This document shows, piece after piece, positions 1 to 11,800 of a stretch of DNA of 64,000 bases. The stretch spans positions 15,330,533 to 15,394,532 of the forward strand of contig CM055098.1 of the NCBI GenBank assembly GCA_029204225.1, written 5' to 3'. Within the stretch, counting starts at the first letter, position 1. Every line of letters begins with the position of its first letter. The notes under the pieces are model-generated. The model ran no database searches, was not told the origin of the DNA, and saw nothing but the letters and a program-made list of their open reading frames with translations. The DNA comes from Diphasiastrum complanatum (Eukaryota; Streptophyta; Lycopodiopsida; Lycopodiales; Lycopodiaceae). Position numbers and translations under genes: made by a program.

Positions 1-278
1 CACCCACGTGCCCCGCCAAAGACCTGTGACTCTCTTGGTCACCCCGACTACTTGCCGGCTAGCATCTCGTCACTGACGGCTAGGGTCCCGACGGTCAAGA
101 CACACCGCATCTCTGACAACTTGTCAGGCGGCCACACCGGGTCACTGCTCGTGACGCACCGGTCCCAACTTGGGACAGATGTCCTCCTCGGTCACCGTCC
201 CTTGCCAATAGTTGGCCTCAGGCCCTCTGGTGACCGGCCGTGCCAAGGTCATGATAGAGTCGTAACTGGACTCTAACA
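1..278 (-). repeat. 3' LTR of Ty3/gypsy chromovirus, cut by window edge
   Basis: Read on the minus strand, the LTR begins TGTTAGAG at 278, directly after a purine-rich tract (282-296) that serves as polypurine tract downstream of the pol stop codon at 300-302. Its other end lies outside the window, so length and target duplication cannot be judged. The sequence is GC-rich compared with the flanking DNA. It does not resemble the LTRs of the 50960-57144 element, so it belongs to a different chromovirus family. Confidence 0.7.
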
Positions 279-299
279 ATCCTTCCCTCCTCTGGCAAG

Positions 300-1855
300 T
301 CATCGGTCCTCGATGACAAACTCTGGGTAAGACTTCTGCAACGCCTGTCGCGTCTCCCAGGTAGCATCTGACAACGGATGCCCTTTCCAGGTTACTAGAT
401 ACTCTTGAAGGAGACGATTCCGTAATCGTCGCTCCCTTTGATCTAGGATTCTGTCTGGCCCATAACTTGTGGTGTCTTTCTCCTCAAGAGACACTAGACC
501 TTCCACCAGGCTATCGCCATCATGCAAACATCTCTTCAGTTTGCTAACATAGAATACTGGATGCACCTTGCATCCTACAGTTAGCTGTAGCTTATAAGCT
601 ACTTGGCTCACCTTCTTAATAATCAACCATGGTCCACAATACCTAGGAGATAACTTGGCGCACTTTCTTGTGCGTAGCACCTTCGACTTCGAAGGGACTA
701 GTAAATACACCCAATCTCCATTCTCAAATTCCCGATAGGTACGGTTCTCACAAGCATAACTCTCTGCCCTAGCTACAGCTTTGGACAAGTTATCTCGTGC
801 CAACTCTAGCTTCTGCTGCATCTGAGCCAAAAACTCTACAACACTAGGTACCCTATGCGGAATCCCTATGATTGTAGGACACAGTGGCCTGAAACCATAA
901 TTGAGCTCAAATGGACTCAATCCAGTGGACACATGTCTCTTATCATTGTACGTGAACTCCAATAGCGGTAAATGCTTTACCCATTCTGTTTGCGTACTAC
1001 TCACATATGCCCTAAGCATATCTTCCAAGATTTGATTCACTCACTCTGTCTGACCATTCGTCTGAGGATGCTCAGAGCTACTCATCCGCAACTGTGTTCC
1101 CAGCTTGGCGAACACCTCAATCCAGAAATTTCCCGTAAACTTGGGATCCCTGTCAGAAACTATGGACTTCGGAAGACCATGTAACCTGACAATATTCTGA
1201 ATAAACAACTTAGCCACTTGCGGAGCTGTGACCTTCTTGGTCGTTGCGATGAAATGAGCCTTATCAATACCAGGGTGCCCTGCGCAGGGACTATCATGGC
1301 ATTCATGAAGTATCTTACGACGAAGATCCTTCACGTCTGGCACGAAAACTTTTTCCATTTCTCAATAACATACCATCCTTCACGGTGTATGTTAAATATG
1401 TACTGGTGTGTGCCTCTACGGAAGCGACAGCCTCAACTGACTCTTCCGTTTGGTCGACTACCTTGCGCGCATTACGCCACACACGCTGACAATGTTGGTC
1501 CTTTTCTTGAACCTTCTTAATCTCCTCCATGAGACCACTGTCAACCACAGTAAAGCTCATCTGATGCAGTATATGAGATAGTGCATCAGCGACCACATTT
1601 TCCTTCCCTCTTCGGAAGCGAATTTCCAAATGAAATTCCTGCATCAGCTCGGCCCACCGAGCTTGGCGGCCCTTCAAATCTGGTTGAGTGCAAAAATACC
1701 TTAAAGTATGATGATCTGTGTACACATAAAACTCGGCGCCATATAAATAATGTCTCCACACCTTGAGCGCATGTATAATCGCATACAGCTCTTGCTCGTG
1801 TGTAGGATATCTCTGTTGAGCTGGTGTATTTTCATTTAAAAAGATATTAGTTCCC
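300..1855 (-). pseudogene. Chromovirus pol relic: RNase H, internally deleted integrase, chromodomain
   Basis: The 3' half of a Ty3/gypsy polyprotein, read from about 1855 down to a stop at 300. The order is RNase H (motifs [23 protein letters not shown] and TDHHTLRYF), integrase, then a C-terminal chromodomain (LVTWKGHPLSDATWE), which places it among chromoviruses. The integrase starts normally with [15 protein letters not shown] but jumps at about 1256-1262 to AHFIATTKK. This removes the zinc-finger cysteines and the first catalytic aspartate. SDRDPKFTGNFW with the second Asp and HPQTNGQTE with the Glu region remain. The reading frame changes near 1340, and a stop splits integrase at 1040. 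Gag, protease and reverse transcriptase are absent because the element is truncated near 1855. Confidence 0.85.
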
Positions 1856-1859
1856 TTTA

Positions 1860-2365
1860 TTTTAGCCTTAAGGTGCAACATCGATCTTCTTTCTCTAGGG
1901 ATGTGAAATGGATGATGAGTGTGGCATTGTCTTTTTTGGTTCTCCACGCACGATCCATCCCCTTACTAGTATGGCCAAGTGTAATATCTAAGAAAGTGCA
2001 GGTTTCTTGCATTGCATCTTGGGTGTCAACAATACCCCTCACAATCAGTGCGTTTTGTTCTTTGGATCAACATAAAACAAAAAAAATTGTACATAAGCTA
2101 GTAATAAAAACGATAGGACTCTAAGCCCATCCTCCTTGAAGAGTGGCAGCAATAAAACGGGTCATTCATTTGAGGGGTAGTCTTACCATTCTTTTTTTTG
2201 AAAACAAAGTCAAAATTTGAGCTATATGCCTCAGCGTCTGTCCGCAATTGACTATTCTCATTAATGAGTAATTTGACTTCTTCCTCGAGAATATGTACCT
2301 TGAATATCAGAGATCTTAGCTCACAACCTAAGAAAATATTGAGCGCAACTGTATTGGACATACCG
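1860..2365. other. No recognisable feature
   Basis: AT-rich DNA between the truncated chromovirus and a LINE fragment. Short open frames on both strands show no family motif and no codon pattern that I recognise as coding. Confidence 0.5.
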
Positions 2366-2762
2366 GTTGTATTGAGTCAAAGGCTTGTTTGAAATCCACA
2401 AAGCAGCATACACCCTCTCCTTCCTATGCTGCAAAGTCAGAAAGGGTTTAGCTGGGAAAGAAATAAACTCTTCTGGGATGCCTCCTCAGTGATTGCAATC
2501 TCTCAACATGAAGATATGATCTGTAGTTGAATGATGTGCCTTGAACTCAACTTGTCCCAAAGCATGTAGGTGTCGTGTCTCAGCTTCTCTACTCACTGCA
2601 CTCTCCAAGACAATATCACATAACTTGGCCATAACATGCCCAATCATAATAGTGCTATAGCTACTTGGTCTCATGGGGTCACTAGTCTTGTGAATGGGAT
2701 GTATTACATTGTGCACTATCAAATTTTGGGTTCCTCCTAGAAACATTATCCAAATGTGGAGG
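2366..2762 (-). pseudogene. LINE reverse transcriptase fragment (N-terminal RT motifs)
   Basis: On the minus strand a non-LTR retrotransposon RT segment can be read. It has IHPIHKTSDPMRPSSYSTIM, IGHVMAKL, then HHSTTDHIFMLRDC, and across a frame change near 2480 VDFKQAFDSI, which holds the first catalytic aspartate of RT motif A. The order and spacing match the fingers-to-palm start of LINE RTs. The palm YxDD motif, endonuclease and C-terminal part are missing. The same family recurs at 7560-7700, 8280-8620, 44290-44575 and 60280-61780. Confidence 0.75.
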
Positions 2763-3213
2763 GGCCAAAATTAGGGTGAATCGTGTTGTGCTTGTGCTAC
2801 TTCCCTACCATTCAATGAAGTTTGGTCTATGTATATGACTCTCTTATATATTGAGACACATGCATAATTATAGTGATATGGTGTTTCATGTTGATGAAAT
2901 TTTAGTTAGATGCTCGTCGTTTATTGTCATTATGTTTAATATTCTTAAATGGAAAGGCATAGCATATGACTAACCAAATACATGGGATCGTGAATGTTGG
3001 ATCCTTCAATAGGTTCTATTGATGTTCTTGAGCAACTCAAGAAACCTCCAAACTTGGAAAAGATGATTCACAATTTGATGATAAGCTGAAATAAAATGTC
3101 CTGTTTCCTTTCAATGCAAAGGTCAAGTGAATGTAAAGATTAGTAAACATTAATGGCAAGCTTTATATGCAGGTTAAGTAATAAGCCGAAAGACGTCAAT
3201 TTGAGGTTTGCAG
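2763..3213. other. AT-rich intron DNA upstream of the first visible STR14 exon
   Basis: No exon encoding the expected transit peptide is visible here. The stretch ends in the acceptor TTTGCAG at 3207-3213. I read it as the 3' part of the intron separating the missing first exon from the exon at 3214. Confidence 0.45.
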
Positions 3214-3306
3214 GTGCGGTCCGTCAGTGCAAAAGAGGCTTTACGACTTCAACAAGATCAAGGATACATAATCCTTGATGTCCGACCAATTCTTGACTTT
3301 AAAGAG
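3214..3306 (+). CDS. STR14: STR14-like exon A
   Basis: 31 codons in phase 0 between TTTGCAG and the donor GAG|GTACTC. They encode VRSVSAKEALRLQ and ILDVRPILDFKE, the first strand-helix-strand of the rhodanese fold. Confidence 0.85.
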
Positions 3307-6300
3307 GTACTCATTTGACTTTCAAGTTGATATTTTCTACCTTCATGGTTTGATTTGTTGCTAATTCGTTGTTCATAAAAGATGGAGAACTGATATATAT
3401 AGTTTCAATTCCAACTTGTTAAAAAATCATGATATTTGATGCTTGCCATTTTGCAAAGTGTCACAAGCCTAAATTGCCATTTTGTGAAACTTTCTACTAA
3501 CATGATTGTAGAATACGTTGTGAATACATATTAACAAATGCGTAAAACTTGCTTGACTGATGCCTAAAGTGTAGTATGCATTATGATTTGAATTACATGG
3601 TCAGGCCCATCCAAAAGGAGCTCTTAATGTTGAAATCTATCGCCTTATAAAGGAATGGACTCCTTGGGACATTGCAAGGCGTTTGGGATTTGCTTTCTTT
3701 GGAATCTTTGCTGGAACAGAAGAGAATCCAAATTTTCTAACAGGCAAGTAATAACTAGATTTCATATGCTTAGATTGATTGCGGGCATGTACTTGCTCAT
3801 GAGTGAGAACAAGACGTAAGTAGTTTCTTCTCGAGTCTAACATTTAATAATACTAAACTGAATTAAATGTGAAATTTTGTAATCAATATGCGTGATGATC
3901 CCACCACATGAACTCTTAGACTTTACTATAAGATGTAAGGAGTCTTCATTGGTATGCAATGGTCATCAATATCTTTGCTTTATGACTCTGCTCCAAATGA
4001 ACACAATCCAAAGGATTTAATGTTGAGTATTACTTCCAACAACAAGCTAGCATGTATGCTGTGAAAGTTAATAAAAAATGATGACTCTTGGCAGTAAAGG
4101 AGATCTAACTAAAGATTTAGCAAGTTGTGGATCTATGTTGTTAAACATTCCTTTACCTAAGCTAGTCACTTCACTAGTAGCTGATGATGAGAATGAACGT
4201 CCTCTCCCCCTTCAGATTCTATATGCTATTCTTGGATTTGTTGGGTTGAAGAGGTCCTTGGCTTCCTTTCTGCACCTCCCGACCCCTCTGATCCCATCTG
4301 CATGGTGTACACTTACAACCACTCACCTCCTAGTAACCGTCTCGTCTGGGGTAATGTTAGTTCCATAATTGTGGCCTAACATTCTCTCCCCTAGCTGCGA
4401 CGACAAACTATGATGGAATTTTTGTAACTTTTGTTGAGTCTTTCAAGTGGCACTCACATTGGGTGCTACCAGATATTGTTGGAGAATGCAATTTCTCAAT
4501 GGCCTTGTTCTCCGATCCAGTACTTGCTTAGGTCCATGGTCTGTGATCTATTTCTTGCAACATTATTAAGCCCTCAATCATGTTATCAGCTTCATGTAAA
4601 CATATCTTGAGCTTGCTCACATGAAAAATCAGATGTACTTAACATCCTTTTTGTAGTTATACGCTACTTCACTAGTCTTTTTGATAAACTTCCACAGTCC
4701 AGAATCCACAGTATCTTGGAAACATTTGGTACACTTTCTTGTTTCGACTTGGAAGGTACTAACAAAAGAACCATATTTGCTAGTTGAAATACCTGATGGG
4801 TATGGTTTTTCATGCATAACTCCTAATGCAGGATCCCTATGTTTGTTGGGCTAGCTAGCCTATAAATAAACTAAAAACATACTCATTTTTGTAGACATGT
4901 GCTTCTTATCTTTATATGCAAACTATATTCATGGCAATAACTTTATTTAGTTGATTTGTATCTGACTCACATATGCTCATAGCCGTATCTTTCAAATTCT
5001 GATTGACCCTTTTGTTTGGCCATCTTTTTTTGGATGTGCACTGCTCATATGCAATTTTGTTCCCAACTTGGTGAGCATCGTTGTCCAGGATTTTCCAGTA
5101 AACTTGTGAACCCTTTCAGAAACTGTTGACTTTGGAAGTCCATGCAACCTTACTATCTGTTGGACATTACTTGTGGAACCCACACTTTCTTTGGGAAAAC
5201 CTAGTCCAACAATGAAATCATCGAGATGCTTTCCCATCTTGTGAGGGGTTTTTCAGGTGGATGGAATAAGCTCGAAGATCTATTCTCTCTACCTTGTTTA
5301 TGCAATGGTGGATGTACTTGTTTACATCTCGTTGCAATTGTGGTAAGAAAAGACGACTTTAATTATTTCAAAATTTTATCAATTTTAGGGTGTATGCACA
5401 AGGACTTTCATGGCACTAGCGAAGTATGTTTTGATGAAACTATCCATGTATGGCATCTATGCTCTACCATTCCTCATTAACACATTTAGGTGTGGAAACA
5501 TTGGTAGTCTTCAATGCTGAATTGGATTTTCAATTGGGAAAAAGCTTTTTTGATCTTTTGGAAACTTGTCTTTACAATATCCTCGATTTATCATATACTG
5601 CTGCTTCTAAGTGATCTAGGCTTACCAAGCTATGTAGGACTGCCATAGTCAATTTTGCTGACTGAGAATGAGATTGGCTCCTCACAAGCGCAAGATGGTC
5701 TTGCATGCGATGATTCAATAATTCTTGAAAATTACAAGCCTAGCCTTTGATATCGATACCCTACAACAATCTAACAAAGATATCTTCATAAATTACCATA
5801 GATTTATTTTTTTGCAGATAACACATTAAATAAATTATGATGCAACACTTAACTACGTAACCATGGATGCATGCGAAGTTATTTGCCAATAATCAGCATA
5901 TTCATGTCCATAGAAGGTTCATGCATGACTACATGCATCACCCTTGAGCAACGTCAGGTCTGATTAAGGTTGGAGACAAATCCATGCAATACTAGTCAAG
6001 GCAGTAGACAAGTAGATAGTAACATTATCTTCTGCTAGAAAATAAGAGGTTGATGTTAGTCTTGTAACTTACATTTTTTTCATGAAATCTATGGAATGTA
6101 GATGAGACTCATGTTGATGCTTGTGATCTCTTCTTTCTAGACTCTACATTTGATTGTACTTAGCGACATTTCAGAAGAAAGAATCACAAGTTGAACTTCC
6201 ATATTTGTGATTCTTGCATATTCAAGGGAGTTAAATTAAGTGCAACATCCTGATAGTATTTTTTTTTCCCTGTTGTGATTTGGGTTTTCTCTTCTAGTTT

Positions 6301-8612
6301 GGCTGTCAATTATTTCCACTTACCTGATGCATCTTGTCCATTGATCTTGTTGCTCAATTTCTTCCATGTGTGCTATAGAAAAGAATCAGAGATGCCTGTT
6401 AATTCGTTTGAATTTGATATTTAAACACTTGACCCAGAGGTGACATCCCAGCTCGATCCCACCAACTCTAAAGTAATCGTTGCATGTTCTTCTGGTGGCA
6501 CAATGAAACCGTCTCCAAGTCTCTCGGAAGGACAACAATCAAGGTGCTTCTCATTCAAAGAAACTTTTGATGTAGTTGATGTCATACTTTGAACTTTCAC
6601 TTTTGAGAACAGCTATTTTCTAGCTCATAAAATCCATGTGCTGGGCAAAGTGAGCTTTCTTTGAAGAACTTCGACAACTTCAAAAAATTTCTGTTTGAAG
6701 CTCTCTTACCTCAACAAGAATCAAGGTCTCCAGCATGAGTCAAACTTATAGTAACATTTAAGCGGAATTCTGTAAAAGACACATTCTGGGTGACTACATA
6801 ATTACAAATGAAGATAGCTATTTCAAATTTGGAGCCTAGTTTGTGGAGCTTGCTAAGTTTGAGATGTAACGAGTAAAAGATTAACAGAAAATGTTAGTAG
6901 CTTATTTTGTATCAATTGTATCCAAATTCAACCACAACATCTAATGCTTAGTATGCCATATTTGAAAGGAACGGAGCACAAATATAAGATGATCTGCCAA
7001 CCTGGTCCCAATTTAAATTTTTTGTCTTAGTGGTTGCAATTTTTAAATAGTTGATATGAACTACATGAAAACTGTCAGTCAATGATACAAACTATATCTT
7101 CTAAGAGGTTCTTCTATTCAATTTATAGATGTATTCCAATCCCACAAGGATATTTTTGAGAGTAATTCTCCATTTTGCTATGGTCATTTTAAAGCCCTGT
7201 ATGCTAATAGTTAATATATTTGTGTACTTCAGGAGAAAGTAAGCTGTTAAGGTGTGGGCTTGTGTGTGTATGAGACCTTTAATTTGTTGCAATCAGCAGG
7301 ATCATAATTTGAAAAAATGATTTTAGCTAAAACTCAAAACGAGTTCCTTAGTTTTTGGTTTTCAACAGCAACCGATGCCAGCGTCTTCACGCCAGCAACA
7401 TGCTTTGCATCATCAATGTTCATATTTCTGTAATTAATGTCTCCCTCTTTGTTGGGAAGAACACACTGGAAGATGAGTGCAGTTTGTCTTTATAGAGAAC
7501 AAAAGCTGGTGTGCAACTTTCATGTTGGTTTAGGACTTTTTAAGGACATTGTGTGCTACCACTTTGCTACCAAAAACTATAATAAGATTGTTCCTAAAGA
7601 AGACAACATAAGAGCATGTTGTTTGGAGAAAGTCCCATAGAGCTTAACCATAATATGTCCAATAATGATGGTGCGATAGTTTTTCGGCATGAGACCGGTC
7701 AATGGGACGTGTCATGTGCTCACTGGGACACTTGGTCTAGTGTACGAGTGACTGATCAAGACCTGGCAAGGTTTCGGACTGGAATTGATCAAGACCTGAC
7801 AGGGTTTTGGAGTGGAATTGATTTTTAACACTCCCCTTTAATTCACTAGAAAATACTTTTAAGATTCAACATATTCAAAAAACAAATATGTTTTTCTCTG
7901 CTCAGAAGCTTTGTGAAAACATCAGCCATCATTTGATTTGTGTGACAGTAAATGAATTCAAACATCGCCTTCATGTAAATTCAGTTTACATAAAAAATTG
8001 GGCAAAAACCAATATCCACTGGAGATCAAAGTTCAAAAGTTTAAAGAAACAAGCCATTATAGTCTAAAATTATCCACAATTTCTTGTAGATGATTTATAA
8101 GTACTTCTTGGTACAAATACCCTCAGAATATCCAAAATCTAAGCCTCTGGGAGGATGTGACTGCTACTAATGGATATCTGAAGCTGCTCATACCACCCAA
8201 CCTTCTTACTCTGTGAGGATACGTGATCACACAGAAAATAGTCTCAGCCTGAATGGGATGTACTGCAAATTTTTCTACTCTAACAGTCTGGTGTAGAACA
8301 GAGGGGTTTGTCATAAATCAGACATGACAACACCCTGATCTGGAGGCGAGAGAGGCTAGCCCAATCTGAAAGTGTGATCCCTGTACACCGAGTCTCAATA
8401 GCATACATGGCAGTCAATGTGACGAGTGTCAAAGAGATGACATTTACGCTCATCATCCCTAATGTGTCTACGGACCTAATCTGTCCATGCTGACCAGGGA
8501 AAATCTTCCCTTTCCCTAGTTGTCCCATAGCTCCGGGTCTCATGCTAAGAATAGGACCTGTGGAGGGGACCCCCCAGGTATGTATATGAGAAAACAATCT
8601 CCTCCGGCTGGC

Positions 8613-8678
<66 letters not shown>

Positions 8679-8815
8679 ACATGATTGTTTGATTTTGCAG
8701 ATCTTTAATAGCTGCCTATATACTGGTTGTCAATGGTTACAAGAATGTGTTGCATTTAGAAGGTGGTCTGCGGAACTGGTTCAAGGAAGAGCTTCCAACT
8801 GAATCATCACAATAA
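3214..8815 (+). CDS. STR14: STR14-like chloroplast rhodanese-domain protein, 5' partial, four exons
   Basis: Spliced exons 3214-3306, 3605-3743, 6438-6543 and 8701-8815 encode about 150 residues in one frame, ending at a TAA (8813-8815). The product resembles the plant single-domain rhodanese STR14, a predicted chloroplast protein. Visible landmarks are the start of the rhodanese fold (KEALRLQQDQGYIILDVRP), the hydrophobic stretch WDIARRLGFAFFGIFAG, the active-loop region VIVACSSGGTMKPSPSLSEG with the loop cysteine, and the closing SLIAAYILVVNGYKNVLHLEGG. Phases are 0, 1 and 2 at successive junctions and all match. The second visible intron uses a GC donor (CAG|GCAAGT at 3741-3749) with an AG acceptor. 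The first exon with the transit peptide is not in the window. Loss of function cannot be excluded, but no stop or frameshift is seen. Confidence 0.85.
3605..3743 (+). CDS. STR14: STR14-like exon B, GC donor
   Basis: Starts after TCAG and encodes AHPKGALNVEIYRLIKEWTP and the family-specific DIARRLGFAFFGIFAGTEENP. It ends in phase 1 at CAG|GCAAGT. No GT donor near this point keeps the frame with exon C. Confidence 0.85.
4386..5240 (-). pseudogene. Decayed Ty3/gypsy integrase-chromodomain relic in a STR14 intron
   Basis: The minus strand keeps recognisable integrase pieces. RLHGLPKSTVSERVHKFTGKSW is a degenerate form of the usual SDRDPKFTG motif, with the catalytic Asp region lost. LGTKLHMSSAHPKKDGQTK follows, and near 4629-4817 the post-integrase segment SGLWKFIKKTSEVAY. 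Weak chromodomain-tail similarity reaches about 4386. Many stops and frameshifts make it much older than the other chromovirus copies. It lies in the 2.7 kb intron between exons B and C. Confidence 0.7.
5241..6437. other. Intron DNA without recognisable feature
   Basis: AT-rich sequence, possibly including further unrecognisable retroelement remnants around 5500-5700. It ends with a pyrimidine-poor acceptor at 6437. Confidence 0.4.
6438..6543 (+). CDS. STR14: STR14-like exon C
   Basis: Acceptor CCCAG at 6433-6437. The first two bases complete a Glu codon with exon B. The exon encodes VTSQLDPTNSKVIVACSSGG and ends in phase 2 at TCAAG|GTGCTT. Confidence 0.85.
7560..7700 (-). pseudogene. LINE reverse transcriptase scrap
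   Basis: On the minus strand MPKNYRTI, IGHIMVKLYGT can be read across one frame change. This matches the SSYSTIM, IGHVMAKL segment of the LINE copy at 2366-2762. Only about 45 codons are recognisable. It sits in the last STR14 intron but is not colinear with the C-terminal LINE piece at 8280-8620, so it is a separate insertion or a rearranged one. Confidence 0.55.
8280..8620 (-). pseudogene. LINE C-terminal RT/thumb fragment
   Basis: Minus-strand reading gives FSHIHTWGVPSTGPILSMRP, then LGKGKIFPGQHGQIRSVD and a LTAMYAIETRCTGITLSDWASLSR segment. It aligns motif by motif with YTYLGILFSGPTFSM, LGKGHSSLDQLERFC and ALYAAETWCTGLPSSHWANI of the LINE at 60280-61780. These lie C-terminal to the YxDD palm motif. 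The fragment is truncated at both ends, abuts the AG repeat, and lies within the last STR14 intron. Confidence 0.65.
8615..8674 (+). repeat. (AG)n microsatellite beside splice acceptor
   Basis: About 60 bases of uninterrupted AG dinucleotides, ending 26 bases before the acceptor of the last STR14-like exon. The polypyrimidine and branch region is squeezed into that short gap. Confidence 0.95.
8701..8815 (+). CDS. STR14: STR14-like terminal exon
   Basis: Acceptor TTTTGCAG ends at 8700, 26 bases after a 60-base AG repeat. The exon encodes SLIAAYILVVNGYKNVLHLE, then a short tail to TAA at 8813-8815. Confidence 0.88.
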
Positions 8816-11800
8816 ATTTTTGTCCTTTTATATGTGCGTTGAAATTTAATCCTGAGAATGAGTTGAATCTAGAGGTGATGGTAGAAGTCAGACCGGAAAG
8901 GCATCTCAAATAATAGTTCAGGTCATGATCACAGAAGTATGTAACAAAATTGAGTATATTTCTATAATGCCTTGTTTATATTGTCTCTAAATATTCTATG
9001 AAAATGATTATCTCAAGGTGATAGGTTGGACTGCAATCTGAGATTCAATTTTAGTTGAGATTTGAAATGTTTATTTGGATCAACATGTTCACCCTATATG
9101 ATATTTTCTTGCAAATGTACCTTATTGGAAACACCAACAAAAGACTGATGTTCCTGTCTCTTCACATGCCTTTCTTTTCTACAACCATGCTCTTATTTCT
9201 TTGCGTCTGGTGATGGATGTAGTTTTCGAACTAGCAATTAGAGATAACCTATGTACAAAGTTCACTGTGAAGTAACTGTTGTGAATTTTGACTCTCCCCT
9301 AATCTCATAAATTTGAATCAACATGTCTTATTCAATGAAATGGTAGCCAGAAGCATTTACGCCTTTGCAACAAGTCATATAGTAGTCATTCATCATAGCA
9401 AGCCAACATGGAATTGCAATCAGAAAAAAGGCATGTAAATGCCACAATCATCATGGTTGCTTTTGTCCAAAAATAAAGACTCTGCATGTACTTATTGTTC
9501 ACAAGTTGCTGGTTTCTGCACAAAGATCCACCCCCAAAAACTTATAGAGACTCACAATTATTTGAGGTGGAAATCTGCATATTCTTATGCCAGAATGTAT
9601 ATGGCTCAATAGATTTACATATGACCACTACAAATACTCAAAATAAGACATTTGAAAGGAAGAGAGCAGTACGGAGCAAAAGATCTGTATTTCAGCCTTG
9701 ACTGAGGATCCTTTGGTGGGAGGGCATTGAGCACCTGACATTTAACATAGTTTAAGAGATTAAGGTTCGTTTGCTTAACAATGACCATCTTTATTCCACA
9801 AAGCATCATTGGCGATCCCATCAGTCTAACCAGCATGGACAAAACATTGAGCTTACTGAAGTACTGTACTCTCTTGTATGGGCAGAGTTTTACCCAATAA
9901 TGATTATATATTTTACTTCATCTTGGAGGTCAACTCTTTATATGTTTATAATATTGGTATATTAATAAATTAATAACATTATACTATGAGTCAAAATTGT
10001 ATTTGATAATAATTTGTCTTGAGCTCACATCCAATTCTAGGTGACATATTTGTGCTATAATAAAGATGGAATTTATCAAAAAACAAAAGGATTCAACAAA
10101 TAACCTTTGTCAACACATGAACAATGAGGGTTTGAAACTTACAAGTAGTTATTTTATTATTCATATTTTCCCAATAGTTGAATCATATCCAGATTCTTAA
10201 ATCCTAAAGTATAACAAAATATTCACATAAGCATAGTGGGCATGTTACACATAAACGCTTGTCACATTGTGAGTAATCTACAAGTGAATTGGCTCATAAA
10301 AGTGGATGAAATATACACATGGTGAAGAAATCATTTGTTGTGTAAGTCTCACATTTTTACAGGTACAAGCATGGGTTGATTGAACACAACGGAAAAAAGG
10401 CTTAAAGAAGCATCTAGAATCGTTAGATTGTATATAATGATTAAACTTGGATTAGCATGGGCAAGCCTACTACATGACGCCCATTCTTAACATACAAGAT
10501 TGTGGCAAATTGGCTATTTAAGAAAATGATAGTCACTAAAACGATAATATAAAGTGATTGTTTTCATCTAACATTGAGAATTAACAAGAATGGTAGGGCC
10601 CAAGCTATGAGCAATTTGCTATTAGCTACATGTATTATAGCAACAATTATTGCTTTAGATGTTACAAGAGAGTGAAATGGAATAAAATGTATACAAGCAT
10701 ATGTTGTAACTAAGTTGTGATGGATGATGCTTGATGGCCCACATAATATACGCCATATAATGAATCAAAATATTGTACTTTATCCTTGAACATTGTATTT
10801 ATGAACTTGTGATGAAATATATCCCTCAAGAAGGGAAACATCCACATCACCACTCGACGACTCCTTGAGTACAGTCCATAAAATTGCAACCATGTGTATG
10901 ATGTACTCAAAGATGGTCAAAATATTTGCATGCAGCTCACCAACAAGATCCATTCGCTCAATAAGATGATCAAGAGAAAAATATTTCCTCTTGGAACTAG
11001 TAGCTTGTGTCAAAGCTATATAGTGACGAGCAACATTGAATACAATTCTTACTGTAGACATGATTCATTGGATTAAACATAGCTCTAAGATGAGAAAGTC
11101 ATGCTCTAAAAGAATGGTAACATGAATTGTTCTCTTGTCCCTTCTTGAATAATGTTTCCTTTGTGTTTTGGTTGGAAGATTCATCATCTACAAAACTTCC
11201 AAGGCATAATGTCTGAAGGTGAACATTGCTCCAAGTTTGCAATATTACAAAGTGTTGTAATGGCAAGTAGTTCAATTGAAAAGTTGCAAAATGAGATAGT
11301 AAATTCGAAAGTCGGCATATTAAAATGAATAGGTGGTCTTTATATAAGGGTCTGCGAACATATAAGCATATGAAACGATTATTTATGATTCTCGAATAAC
11401 AAACAAACAACAATTCACAAACATAAGCAAGTTGTCAAAAGATTGCTAGCTTTTTCAAGTTGATTTTTTTGGCTAAAAGGAAACATTGCAAAATGTATCA
11501 TAAGAAGCAAATGGATCATCAATCTATATTTATTGTTAAATTAGGCCCCACAACTCTGTCCATTGATGGTTATATGGAGCTGTGATTATCTCATCATTTT
11601 GGCTCAAAGCTTTGCTAAATGTACCATGGTCAAAGTTAACGGTGTTTAAATTCAAGGCTAATTAGGATATGGTGCAAAGGGTGTATAGGTCAAGTACTTT
11701 GAAGAGGTGAAAACTTCTACAATAAGGATGTTTAAATGCAAGGCTAATTAAAGTATGTGGTGCAAAAGCGTATGTATCTCAAGTAGTTCGAAGAGGTGAA

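Noticed and set aside
7437-7828. Two + frames near 7.4-7.8 kb as possible small genes
   Set aside because: Part of the region is antisense to a LINE RT fragment and the rest shows no similarity; it lies in a STR14 intron.
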